From: Physcomitrium patens
Taxonomy: Eukaryota; Streptophyta; Bryopsida; Funariales; Funariaceae
Length of the DNA stretch: 64,000 nt
Reading direction: 5' to 3'
Assembly: GCF_000002425.4 (NCBI RefSeq)
Contig: NC_037261.1
Span: 7,616,701 to 7,680,700, forward strand
Positions 31,461-41,638 of this stretch are shown piece by piece (the stretch's first letter is position 1; each line of letters begins with the position of its first letter). Under the pieces are notes generated by a model. The model was not told the origin of the DNA. It worked only from the letters and a program-made list of their open reading frames with translations, and did not search any database. The translations under genes and the position numbers were made by a program.

Positions 31461-33795
31461 TTGGGGATTATAGTTTTAGAGACTAGAAGAGAAGATATGT
31501 GATGTTTTGTGTTTCAACATCTTGGTCATCGGTATGGTTTATTGTGGGGAGTGAAAGGTAGTTCACTAGGGTCATGGACAAAGATAAGTGGAACAAGATG
31601 ATAGAATATATACAATGTAAGATGTAGATTGTTTAATTTAGTGGAATTCTTTGATGGAAGTTGTCATTCCAGATATGTTTTGTAATATTGATATAGAGGA
31701 TTTTACTAATTTGCATTGACTGGGAATGGTATAATAATGAATATATTTTGATATTAGCAAGTGGAGAAATGTTATTACATTTCTATCTACAAAATAAGAT
31801 ATGGAAATACTTCATAAGTCATTTTATTGTGATAATAATTGAATATGGATATTGATGCACTCTATAATATTTAATTTGTAAAAATGGTAAACTAGTATAT
31901 TGTGATTAGATACATAGAAATATGAAGGCATAGTAAATTGAGTTGATAGTTTATAAAATATGGTATTATGATTTTATATGTAAAAAGTTATATTTTAATT
32001 TGTAAACTATATGTAAATATTTTAGGTAATCTTGAGTAGAAATAGGATTCTAATTTCTATATTTTGATAATTTTTATAGAAATAAAATTATTATCATTAA
32101 TAGAAGAGACTCAAGAAATAAATAGACATACATCTATTGATTATAATAAGTAATTAGAAAATAAATTGAAGTAGTTGATTTATAAATTTATGTATTGTAA
32201 GAAATAAATATATTATTTATATAATATAGGATTTTGTTTATACCAATCTATTATGGCCAATTATTTAATTAGATGGTTGCAAAGATTTACATCAAAATTT
32301 AAAATAAGATATATTGATGTTTAAAATAATTTTTTTATTTTCAAATTCGAATTAAAAAAATTAAAAAAAAATTAAAGAATATTGAATAGAAATTAATATA
32401 TAAGATTGTACAAGATTCTTTTTTTAATATGAAGGTATTTAAAGAATTAAAGAAAATAAAAATAAATAATAATATTAAATATCATAGTCTTATACTTATT
32501 ATATTTTATATTTTAATAAGAAAATTATACTTATTGGTAGAGAATTGTAGAAAAGACAATTAATGTGAAGTATTTATTTTTTAAATAAAGAGCAAAGAAA
32601 TATTTAAAGAGTTGCTTTTGGATTAAAATAATTAGTATGATATTGCAATTTTTGTATTTGTGAGACAAAATTCAAAAAAAATTAAATTATTGCACTAATT
32701 ATATTTGATTTTTCTACCTTTGATAAAATTAAGATTGATAAGCAAAGATTTTTTGAAAAATTGATTTGTCTAATTGGAGATATAAATTCTAAAGATCATG
32801 GATTAACTTTATGAATAGAAAAATGTTGAAATAATCTACCTCTTTATTAAATAAATCTACCTTATGGTAACCAACATTAGAAAAATGGATCATCTCCAAA
32901 AACAATCATTACAATCATAGCCTTCATCTAAACCTCTACTTGTTCTAAGCCCCTACTCCCTTTATTTCTAGTCTTCTTTAATTTGATCCTTATCATTTTC
33001 CTCCCTCCATTCCCACCTCTCATCCCAACTCTTTTTTGTTCTTTATAATAGTGTGAGTCAATTTAGTAAATAGGTGAATCATTTTAAATTTTTCCTATGA
33101 ATATTGTAAAAGCATAAAGATCTTGATTGCCTTTGGAGAGGTCATATATTTAGTTTAGAACTTTTAATAATTATCAAAAGTTTAAAAATTAGTAGTTATA
33201 TTTGTATAGAATTTTTTTTAAATATATGTGATTAAAAATATTAAGTTGAATAAAAATAATTTATTGGTACTATTAATGAATTCTTATTTTTAAAAAAAAA
33301 TAAAATTATATATACCTATTTCAACTCTATTAAGTATTTTTTTTGTTATAAAAGATTAAATCAAAAAAATTGGTAAGATTCTAATAAATAAAAATAAAAT
33401 TATAAGATTATGCTTAGTAATAGAATTAATATAAATTAATTTAAATAAATTATTGAAGAAGAAAAAATTATTATATTATATTTTTTTCATTGATATGATC
33501 TATCATATTGCCAAAATAATTTATTATTTTTAATCACATAATTTGTAAGAATTTATTATTTTTAATTTTTAATTTTTTTTTCATGCATTTGATTTGATTG
33601 TTTGTTTATTAACTAATTTAATACAAAAAAATGGTTTTAGTGGTTTAGTATTAGTAATTATTACTTATAAATGTGACAATATATTCATACAAAAACTCCA
33701 AACTAAAATAAGTATATTATATGAATAGTTTTATTTTATAACTTTAGATATTTTTGTAGAAATATTATTAATATTAATTATTATTTGATAGATTT
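31461..33795. other. AT-rich intergenic DNA
   Basis: Very AT-rich, no frame of note on either strand, no recognised repeat. A C-rich patch at 32,930-33,040 (CCCCTACTCCC type) has no open frame. Confidence 0.6.
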
Positions 33796-34255
33796 TAATT
33801 TCTATATAAAAGATGTTTAAAGCTAAATTCATTGCCAAAAGAGCTAAAAAATCATACATCTTTGACAACCTTATATTTAAATAAGTGATTAAGCTTGATA
33901 TTACTATAAAATGAATCAGATAATCTTACATATTTGACAACTTTAGTTTTAGATAATTGTTCAAACTTAAGATTATTATCAAATACATTAAGCAACATAA
34001 TATCTTTGATAACCTTATATTTGAATGGATGCTCAAACTTGACATCATTGCCATATATGTTGGATAGATTTTGGTAGTTGAAAACCTTACATATAAAAAT
34101 GTATTTTAGCTTGACATTATTTCTATATAAATAAATAAAAAAATCACATCTTTAACAAATTTAAATTTAAACAACTACTTAAGTTTGGCATTATTATCAA
34201 ATAAATTAGATGATCTTATATACATCTTATATAACTTTAAATTTAGATTAAGACA
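33796..34255 (+). pseudogene. Leucine-rich-repeat gene remnant
   Basis: A ragged 70-77-bp period encodes about 24-residue LRRs on the plus strand. Successive units read L-K-L-N-S-L-P-K-E-L, S-L-T-T-L-Y-L-N-K, L-T-T-L-V-L-D-N-C-S-N-L-R-L-L-S, L-I-T-L-Y-L-N-G-C-S-N-L-T-S-L-P-Y-M-L and S-L-T-N-L-N-L-N-N-Y-L-S-L. They match the S-L-x-x-L-x-L-x-G-C-S-x-L-T-S-L-P consensus common in plant NBS-LRR and related LRR proteins. Five to six units remain, broken by stops (several in place of Trp, Gln or Cys). No NB-ARC or TIR region is visible nearby. Confidence 0.75.
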
Positions 34256-34515
34256 TGTTAAAAATAAAATTTTGGTCAAAAAACTACTATATCTATTTAC
34301 TTCAAAAAACTAATTCAAATAAATTATAGTAGAATAACATAATTTTTTTTGGAATAAGTTCCTTTTTAAAGTATGATACATAATCTTAATTAAAGAGATT
34401 AAAAAATGAGGCATAAGATAGCCTTACACCTCAAAGTAGATTAGAGAAGGAATAACTTTAGAAAAGTAGTACTAGTGAATTCTTACAAGTTACACAATTT
34501 TATCAGATAGTTATT
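34256..34515. other. AT-rich spacer
   Basis: No feature recognised between the LRR remnant and the solo LTR. Confidence 0.6.
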
Positions 34516-34519
34516 TTAG

Positions 34520-35110
34520 TATTGTGTTGTAATATAACTACATGATAAAAATATAAAATAATAATAATAATAATAATAATAATTGATTAATATTATCTTA
34601 GTTCAATAATAATTCAAGACATCAATATAAGGCTTTATAAAAGACTATTAATTTATTTTACTTATCTTTATATTTAATATTTAAAGTTAGTTGGCAACTT
34701 TTTCTTCAAGGTTATATTTTATTGTAGAAATCCTTCTACTACCTTAAAAATACCATAAAATGATAAAAATGATGTAGATTAGGTAAAAAGTTAATATAAT
34801 TGACTTCAAGGTACAGCTAAGTATAGGCTTGTGCTAAAATAATTCTAAGATTGATTGGATTAATACCAAGGAATATTTTTTTGTGAATCATGGTCAAAAT
34901 CAAACCCTTAGCCTCTAAAATGGTTGCTTAGGGCAAGTTTGGAGGCATTTGTAGATTACCATGTAGGATTGGAGAGCTAACTTTGAGTTGGTTGTAGAAG
35001 CAAAAGGTTTTTTTTCATTTAGTTTTAAAATAACTTTAAAAGAGCTATTCAAAGTCAAGATTTGTATTGCCAATTAGGAACTTATATAAATATATTAGAA
35101 GAATTTATAA

Positions 35111-35158
<48 letters not shown>

Positions 35159-36376
35159 AATAGAAAAATAATTTTTCTACATATTTTCTATGGTGAATCT
35201 CAATGGAGCATAGATTTTACTATGTTTGGCAAAATTATGCTTATTATGAAAAAATATTTTCTTTATAATAATTTATTTATAAAAAATATAATTATATATT
35301 ATTTTTAGAAGATTTTGTATAATGGTAAGTATTTTAAGTTTTAAATTAGTAGGTCTTCAAAAAAAATTAAATGTGATTTTTCAAAGGTCATTGTGGAGAA
35401 ATTAAGTTTAAAGTCAAAAAATGAATTTGTTGTATTATTCATTGACAAATCTTTTTGATGTATTATTGTCCATAATATAAATAAATAAAGTAAGTAAAAA
35501 AAATATTTCTTCTATTTGTAACTATTTTTATTTTATTTACTTATCTGTAAATACTTTAAGAATTGTTTTCTTATTTGAAAATTCTCCAAAAAACAAGGAC
35601 TAGCATTTTATGCTGTTTTATACATTTTAATTAACATCTATACTTGAAATATCTTAAATCTATGACTAATTGTGTATAGTTGATGTGTGTAAAAATTCAT
35701 GCCATTGTGATAGTGAAAATAAGAGATATCTAATCATAAATACAAAAAAATATTAGATTTAGGATATTTTAGAATTGGTTAGGATTTTTATAGTATATAA
35801 AAATTTTCCAATTAGAATGAGATAAAACTTAGCATGCAATTTGAAGCCTTAATGGCCAAGCTACTAACCATTTATAAGCCAAAGTTAATATTTGGAAAAG
35901 AATAAATTACTGCCAAAGCTTCTTTATCAACTTTCAACATGGCTGCTAAGGGACATTAATGTGGTATTTTAACTTTCCAAAAATCTTGTAAGTTGAATTG
36001 AGCTGAATTTTTATAAAAATATAGAACGCATATAATAGTATTAGTAAGAAAAACTTTCATACCACTTAAATAATCAAGTTAAGAGCTATTCCTTATTGAA
36101 GTTTATTGATTAGGATTAAAATTTATAAGAAAGTTTTTAAAATGCAAAAAGATAAAAGTAGCAAAGCAATTAGAGTTTGTATATGTATGTAATTATTAAG
36201 AAGATTTTTTTTAGCACTTTAAATTGACATTAAAATATCTTAAGTTAGAATTAGATAATATTCCTCTTGATTTATGAAAACCTATTAGAGTTTCTTAGAT
36301 AGTTGCAAAATTCAACTTAACCTTCCACAACCAAGTGCTTAGTACATTTTCAAATAAGACAACACGTAATACAATA
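34520..36376 (+). mobile_element. Old solo LTR of the element III family
   Basis: Starts TATTGTGTTGTAATATAACT (TGTCGTG with G-to-A and C-to-T) and ends CCACAACCAAGTGCTTAG...ACACGTAATACAATA, matching the element III LTR ends. Internal landmarks such as ATCATGGTCAAAATCAAACC also match the LTR. It is flanked by TTAG (34,516-34,519) and TTAA (36,377-36,380), a 4-bp duplication with one transition. The telomere-like array is absent or decayed beyond recognition. A full element reaching to about 37,300 cannot be excluded. Confidence 0.7.
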
Positions 36377-36380
36377 TTAA

Positions 36381-37380
36381 TAGACTTGTTAAATCTTAAT
36401 TTCTATTAAAAAGTTGATACCTACATGTATTTGTTAAGAATCTATTATTTACCAACTATAATAATTATTATGGATATAATAAAATAATAAAATTTAATAG
36501 TGCTCATTCTTTGATAAAAATAATATAAGAATAGCAAAGAAACTTCAAGTATTCTATTGTTCATTTCTATTTCCAACGTTTAAAAGCAAGAGTAGAAAGT
36601 GAAGTATTAAGAAAGTACAATAATTTTTTAGTTGACTATAAGGGAGTTGATATAGGAAGCAAGTAAGAAAGTCTATTAGATTCAATTTAATTGACAATAA
36701 TATTAAGAATCAAATTTTAGAATTTTGAAGTCTTAAAATAAAAAACCAACTTTTAAATTTTATTTGTAATATAGAGAACATATAGCTAACAAATTCTTTA
36801 AAAAAATTGACATTTATAAAATTTTCTAATAAAGTATTTAGATTATCTTAATCTTTATATATTTGAAAGAAAAATAAAGATCTTATAAAGAGATATGGTC
36901 TTTTTCATATAGATGGCAAGATACTATGTGTATTAGACTTCAATATTAAAAGAGACTCTTGATGCTTAGTAATATTATTAGAGGTATATACTAGATCTAA
37001 TGGAATGCAAGGTTTATTATTTGAAGTTAATTATAAAGGCTTTAACAATGATCAAATAATTAGGTCGTCTTCTTCTTCTAATATAGAATATCATCAACAA
37101 CTTAAGAAATTAATCAATTATTTTTGTATAAAATAAATATCAAAATTTGATATTAATGCTAATTGACAAATCTTGAATTTCATAAAATTATGAAATAACT
37201 TAGCTGCTTCTTATAAAACTTGTCCCTTAGAAGAAAGAATAATATAACAAATGTTCATATTACTTAAGTAAATAGATACAAATAAAAATAAGAAAAAAAA
37301 TATTAAGTAGACAATATCTTTTATATAAAACTTCAAAAATAAAATAAAATAAAATGGAACATGCCTACCAAAAACAATCA
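36381..37380. other. AT-rich DNA, possible retroelement remnant
   Basis: Mostly without features. At 36,890-37,000 the plus strand reads G-L-F-H-I-D-G-K-I-L-C-V-L-D-F-N-I-K-R-D, which vaguely recalls the start of a gypsy integrase zinc-binding region. Everything around it is broken. Weak. Confidence 0.3.
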
Positions 37381-38640
37381 CGATTGAGAGTCAAAGGTGT
37401 CAACAAAACCATCAGCCTAAAATCACATCGGATATATTGGCATTACCCAACCATATTTTGCCATTATCCAACGGAGACCCATGAGCATCCAACCAGAAAC
37501 TAAACATTGCATCAACTGTTATTGAAACAACATAGAACAGAAGGGCGATGAAATCATATTCACAAATTAACAGTGAAGGCCAAACGTTGGTCATATGGTT
37601 GAAGCCTGATTGAAGAACAGAATTGTGAGCTGTTTTGCAAAGGTCACAAGAGCTCAGCTTACTAGCTTTCGGCCAGATTTTGAATTCATAGAGGATCATA
37701 AACATGAGTCGCCCACGACACCTCAGCTTTTGGGTAGTATTTGAATTTGTAGAGGATCACAAACATCAGTGTCTTGGGCGACAGAGATTGTGGATTCCAA
37801 GCTTTGGCTTTTGATGATAACGGTGATGAGGATTTGTAGAGGATCATGAACTTCAGTGACGTAAAGGATTTCTACACAGATTGCAAGACCACGTGGCAGA
37901 TTGGGTGGAAACATTAAGACCCACAATCAAAAATTCTAAAATCTATTGTAGTATTTGTTAAAAACTACTCTATTATTTGGACCGTTCGATATGTGGAGGC
38001 AGATTTTCAGAGTGCCAATTGAAATTATTTGCCATGACGGTGTAGATCGTTGCATGCATACACAGTTGAATCTATTTGCTTCGTCATCAAGTACTGTGAC
38101 GTGGGACGTGACACGTCTAGCTTGATTTATAGAGAGAAACCACGGCTATTTGGCTGAAAAAGAGCAGGATGGTGTGACCAAGCAAGCAAATGTGCCTTCT
38201 AAAATATACCAACTAAACATCCCGATAAAGGGTTCAACCATGCGGGTCTAAAACTGATGACCAAAACTGGTGACCACATTGATGAATTAGTTAAAGAATT
38301 GTTCAAGCTGAACAAGACCGATTGATGTGTGGAAGTAATAGCAGTCCATCACAAGCGTGTATATACCCTGAATACTCCTAATTTTGGGCACTGGATACGT
38401 ATGCAAACTGGTCTAAAATGCAAGTGGTATCATGACATGCGTCCTACTAACTATGCTACACCCTAAAAGGCTTGATGAATGGACATGTTATGGATGCCCT
38501 TTTGATACTTGGTACATAAATAGAGTTACAAACCAGCAACAATGCGCATCCCTCCCACGTGCAGAAGATTTTCCCTTGCAATCATTCAGGTACTAACCGC
38601 GTTTAAGTCCTGAAAAAGAGAAAGAAACCAGCACGAGGGA
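37381..38640. other. GC-richer island with short direct repeats
   Basis: Unique-looking sequence with open frames of 97 codons (37,412-37,705) and 67 codons (37,723-37,926) on the minus strand. A GAATTTGTAGAGGATCA-type motif occurs three times on the plus strand near 37,681, 37,743 and 37,828. On the minus strand these encode V-C-D-P-L-Q-I, V-H-D-P-L-Q-I and V-Y-D-P-L, which may mark a decayed repeat protein or simple duplication. No family recognised. 37,930-38,640 has no open frame of note. Confidence 0.4.
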
Positions 38641-38989
38641 TGGGAAGAGTTAACGATTTTCCATAATACGACTCCTGATGCTTTTCTTCACAGAATATTA
38701 TTGAGACCTTCTCCATTCATATTATTAATGTTATTATCTCACTGGTTACATTTCAGGCCAAGGGTTCTCAGATTGAGAGGAAAGCAAATTAACAGAGACG
38801 AACGCCCGCAATGGTCCACATGACATTTTCCGGCAGTTCACCGGTTAATATTGTTAATTGTACGAAGTACAAAACAGGTAGATACTACAAGAGAACACAC
38901 GAGAATAGAGAGGAAAGGACTCTTACCCTCAACCCTTAAGCTTTGCCAATTGGTGCAGCGACATCTGGTCCGATACATCTTTATGGCGA
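38641..38989 (-). other. Presumed 3' UTR and downstream of the fusion gene
   Basis: Follows the TAA stop on the minus strand. No open frame. AATAAT-type poly(A)-signal-like sequence is seen near 38,700-38,730 on the minus strand. The 3' end of the transcript is not determined. Confidence 0.4.
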
Positions 38990-40279
38990 TTACTGGACGT
39001 TGATAAGTGTAGCTTCCCTCCAGATAAGAGTTTTCACATGCTCAACTGTTAGGCTGGGAAGGTAAGCATCGAAGTCGAACATAAGATGACACGTTGGCTC
39101 ATCACTTAGGTCGTGAAGCGCTGCCAAGTAAGGATGGGCCAAGGCCTCTTCCGCAGTTATTCTGTTGGATGGGTTAAACCTCAGCATCTTCTCCGCTAAG
39201 TCACAAGCTATTGCAGACGTTTGAGGAAACCTCGAAAACAAAGGCTTCCTTTCCTGACCTAACAAAGCCATTTGGATTCTTTGCCGAGCATCTGGATTCT
39301 GCAGAAACGACAGGTCCGAAGCATCGGGTGTTCCTAGAAGCTCCGTGATGAGTTTCAAATGATTCACGGGATGCTCTTGCCTTGACCGGATTGGAAACAA
39401 AGGTTGTCCTGTAAGCATCTCCATGAAGATGCAGCCCACTGACCACATATCAACAGCCGCTGTGTACATTCGGCTCCCAAGCAAGAGCTCTGGAGCTCGA
39501 TATGGTCGAGTAACAACATACTCCGTAAGGAAGTCATCCTCTGCAGATGTTCGAGCCAAGCCAAAATCACAAATCTTGAGTAGACAGTCGTTGCAATTGA
39601 TGAGGAGATTACTGGGCTTCAGGTCACGGTGCAATATATTGGCAGAGTGGATGTATTTGAGACCCCTCAACAGCTGGTAAAGCAGGAACTGGCAATGGTA
39701 TTCGTCAAGTTTTGTTGACCTCACTATCTGGTGAAGGTCTGTATCCATGAGCTCATTTGCGATATAGGCATCATGAAAGTCCTCAATGTTAGCAGGCACA
39801 ATGATATCTCTGATGGGAATGATGTTGTCGTGTTCAGTATGGCGGAGCAACAAAATCTCTCTAAGTGTGCGCCTCGCTGTAGTATTGTTCTGAAATGCGT
39901 TTCCAATCTTCTTTATGGCCACTTTCTCCCCTGTCTCCCTGTTCGTGAAAGCACACACATCGCCATAAGCTCCATGACCAATGGGACCAATCATTACATA
40001 CTTGTCGTAGACTTCAAACTTGTCGCCCCTCACATTGTACTGTGTGTACTTCATTCCTTGTAGGGTGTTTGGCACGCTCTCGATCCGTGACTCACATTCT
40101 GTATCAGGACGTGAGTCATCCAAAACCTGATCCTCTGCGTCAACTGTCTGGCAGCTTGCTTCTCCAGCGCTCTCTTCACGTGATTCACAATCCATGTCCC
40201 CTTGCCGTTCCTCTACAACGGCTGTGTACTCCACATCGAAAGTTTTACAAAGAATCTCGTATTTCATCTCTGTGACAGT
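38990..40279 (-). CDS. MPK: Exon 7: NAA40 C-terminus, linker and complete MAP kinase
   Basis: Acceptor TTACTTCAG before 40,279. Residues 1-15 ([15 protein letters not shown]) are the NAA40 C-terminus. Residues 16-75 form an acidic linker. Residues 76-429 are a MAP kinase: G-H-G-A-Y-G loop (101-106), V-A-I-K-K (120-124), H-R-D-L-K-P-S-N (218-225), D-F-G (238-240), T-E-Y activation motif (252-254), A-P-E (262-264), and an L-H-D-x-x-D-E-P-x-C docking site (388-397). The P+1 loop reads T-R-P-Y-R where MAP kinases have T-R-W-Y-R. There are no introns, whereas plant MPK genes of this type normally have several. An open frame continues upstream into the intron to 40,390, but that part (37 codons, no initiating ATG at its end) is intronic. 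An internal ATG at 40,054 (M-K-Y-T-Q-Y-N-V) could start a free kinase. Confidence 0.9.
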   Translation of the reverse strand, partial: TVTEMKYEILCKTFDVEYTAVVEERQGDMDCESREESAGEASCQTVDAEDQVLDDSRPDTECESRIESVPNTLQGMKYTQYNVRGDKFEVYDKYVMIGPIGHGAYGDVCAFTNRETGEKVAIKKIGNAFQNNTTARRTLREILLLRHTEHDNIIPIRDIIVPANIEDFHDAYIANELMDTDLHQIVRSTKLDEYHCQFLLYQLLRGLKYIHSANILHRDLKPSNLLINCNDCLLKICDFGLARTSAEDDFLTEYVVTRPYRAPELLLGSRMYTAAVDMWSVGCIFMEMLTGQPLFPIRSRQEHPVNHLKLITELLGTPDASDLSFLQNPDARQRIQMALLGQERKPLFSRFPQTSAIACDLAEKMLRFNPSNRITAEEALAHPYLAALHDLSDEPTCHLMFDFDAYLPSLTVEHVKTLIWREATLINVQ

Positions 40280-41638
40280 CTGAAGTAACGCAAACCAAAA
40301 CTTCAAGATAAGCTCCATGCGACAAATAAGTCGATCGACCGCAAAGAAAAGTGCTTGGTTTTCAAACATGAAACTGGGCTGTAAGTCCAAAAATACATTT
40401 CAAATACTGATGCAGGTTACAAGAGTTCACTTACTTGTGTGCTTTGTTGACTTGATGCTGATCTAATTGCCAACTTATACCTATAACAGAGGATAATGCA
40501 CACGGTGAACAAAACATCCAGGCAAAAAGAACTCTTACAAGTAACAACCATGAAAAATACACAAGGTGGTTTTGATGCAAGTTTCGCTCGACTTACCCTA
40601 AACGTTCATTGTAAAAGGTTAGCGCCCTTGTGTTTCTTTTATGCACAGCTAAAAGTACTGCTTTCATGTTGTTCTGCTCAGGAACAATCAAGGTCGTGTC
40701 AGAGAATAAGTGCAAAGGAACAAAATACTGCAGCGAACTAAGGTTGGAAATTCATCTAAACCAATTTTCACCTAAAATGTGTACGATAGAGACTCGGGGT
40801 GGAAGCAGACCTTTCGTGCAACCAACTCAAGTAACTGCATTAAAAACTTTCCAAGACCTTTCCCTTGCACTGTTTTCTCCAGCTGTGTCTCATATATATA
40901 AAGTACTGGAACCTCGTGTTCCAAACCGAATCTAAAATGGACGAAGCCCACCATTGGGTGACCTTCATCAGAACTGCCCGCTTCAATGGTAGGAGTGCTT
41001 TTCCTCACAAAAATGAAGCGCGCTTCAGGGGATACCATTTCCCACCGCTTCATGTTCTCTTCAGCAGGCCATTCATGGGGACCAAATAACACTTCCATAT
41101 TCATCTGTTCTGCATAAAAGGTAACTGTGGTGAGGACGAGGCATTGATACTTGGCCCAATCCAATAATGTTAAATAATTTGCCATCTGTGGCAACAAGAA
41201 GCACATCGCCTTTCAAAGCATGAGTTGTGTGGATGAAGCCTGACCATTAAAAGTTTATGCATACTTTCTTTCGTAGTAGCAGACAGAGCTGCGCCAGACC
41301 CAGCTTCCAAGTTCAGTTTTAAACCTGAACCACTAACACTCAATGTCAAAAATAAATACTGTATGAATGATACAGCACTGAGGCATTCATTGCCAGCACT
41401 TCTGGGTACCTACTTCAATGTATGCTCCAAAGAGGTAACCGCGAAGTGTTCGTGCAACATCAAGATGAATTTTGTGGAATGTTCTAAAAAGCTACGATGT
41501 TTCAATTGCATGAGGTAGACCGAAGATAGTGTTGCAAGACTCACCATTTCGATTGTAAATGAGAAACGAAGGGAACTCCGCTATAGGGTCTGGCTTGGCA
41601 GCGGCAGCTCTAACAGCCTTTTCAGCCTCTGGAAACTC
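38990..41638 (-). CDS. NAA40: N-alpha-acetyltransferase 40 (NatD) fused to a MAP kinase
   Basis: Six exons are supported: 41,638-41,545; 41,324-41,265; 41,124-40,811; 40,673-40,597; 40,480-40,435; 40,279-38,990. All have GT donors and AG acceptors, and their phases agree throughout: 1881 nt, 626 codons plus stop. The first coding exon, with the start Met, is not identified. Exons 2-6 and the start of exon 7 encode a GNAT acetyltransferase of the NAA40 type, which in yeast and human acetylates the N-termini of histones H4 and H2A. Exon 7 then runs in frame through an acidic linker into a full TEY-type MAP kinase. The gene predicts one protein with both activities. Alternatives are separate translation of the kinase from an internal ATG, alternative polyadenylation, or an assembly artefact. 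NAA40 identity and in-frame continuity are strong; expression is unknown. Confidence 0.85.
40435..40480 (-). CDS. NAA40: NAA40 exon 6
   Basis: Acceptor CTGTTATAG, donor GTAAGTG. Forty-six nucleotides encode [16 protein letters not shown], matching the L-x-Y-x-I-S-S-x-S-P-S segment of plant NAA40. Ends in phase 0, as exon 7 requires. Confidence 0.85.
40597..40673 (-). CDS. NAA40: NAA40 exon 5
   Basis: Acceptor CTGAGCAG, donor GTAAGT. Encodes [25 protein letters not shown], the GNAT motif B region (M-x-x-V-x-L-T-V-x-K-x-N-x-x-A-x-x-F-Y). Ends in phase 2. Confidence 0.9.
40811..41124 (-). CDS. NAA40: NAA40 exon 4 (GNAT core)
   Basis: Encodes [47 protein letters not shown], then [13 protein letters not shown]. 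The last is the Q-x-x-G-x-G acetyl-CoA-binding motif A of the GNAT fold. An in-phase alternative acceptor at TATGCAG would start the exon at 41,109 and drop five residues. Donor GTCTGC follows the Lys codon at 40,811. Confidence 0.9.
41265..41324 (-). CDS. NAA40: NAA40 exon 3
   Basis: Acceptor GTTCAG, donor GTATGC. Encodes [20 protein letters not shown] and completes the N-R-N-G junction of exon 2. The donor was chosen because it alone gives phase 1 for exon 4, so this end is less certain than the others. Confidence 0.65.
41545..41638 (-). CDS. NAA40: NAA40 exon 2
   Basis: Acceptor ATCAG before 41,638, donor GTGAGT after 41,545. Encodes [19 protein letters not shown] and I-Y-N-R-N, which corresponds to the D-P-L-x-x-F-P-x-F-x-x-Y-D-R-N-G segment near the N-terminus of NAA40 proteins. 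Ends in phase 1 with the G of the following Gly codon. Confidence 0.8.

Noticed and set aside
40280..40390. The 37 codons upstream of 40,279 in the same frame as the kinase
   Set aside because: They lie before a good splice acceptor whose phase fits exon 6, they do not match NAA40, and the open frame does not begin with ATG. Treated as intron.
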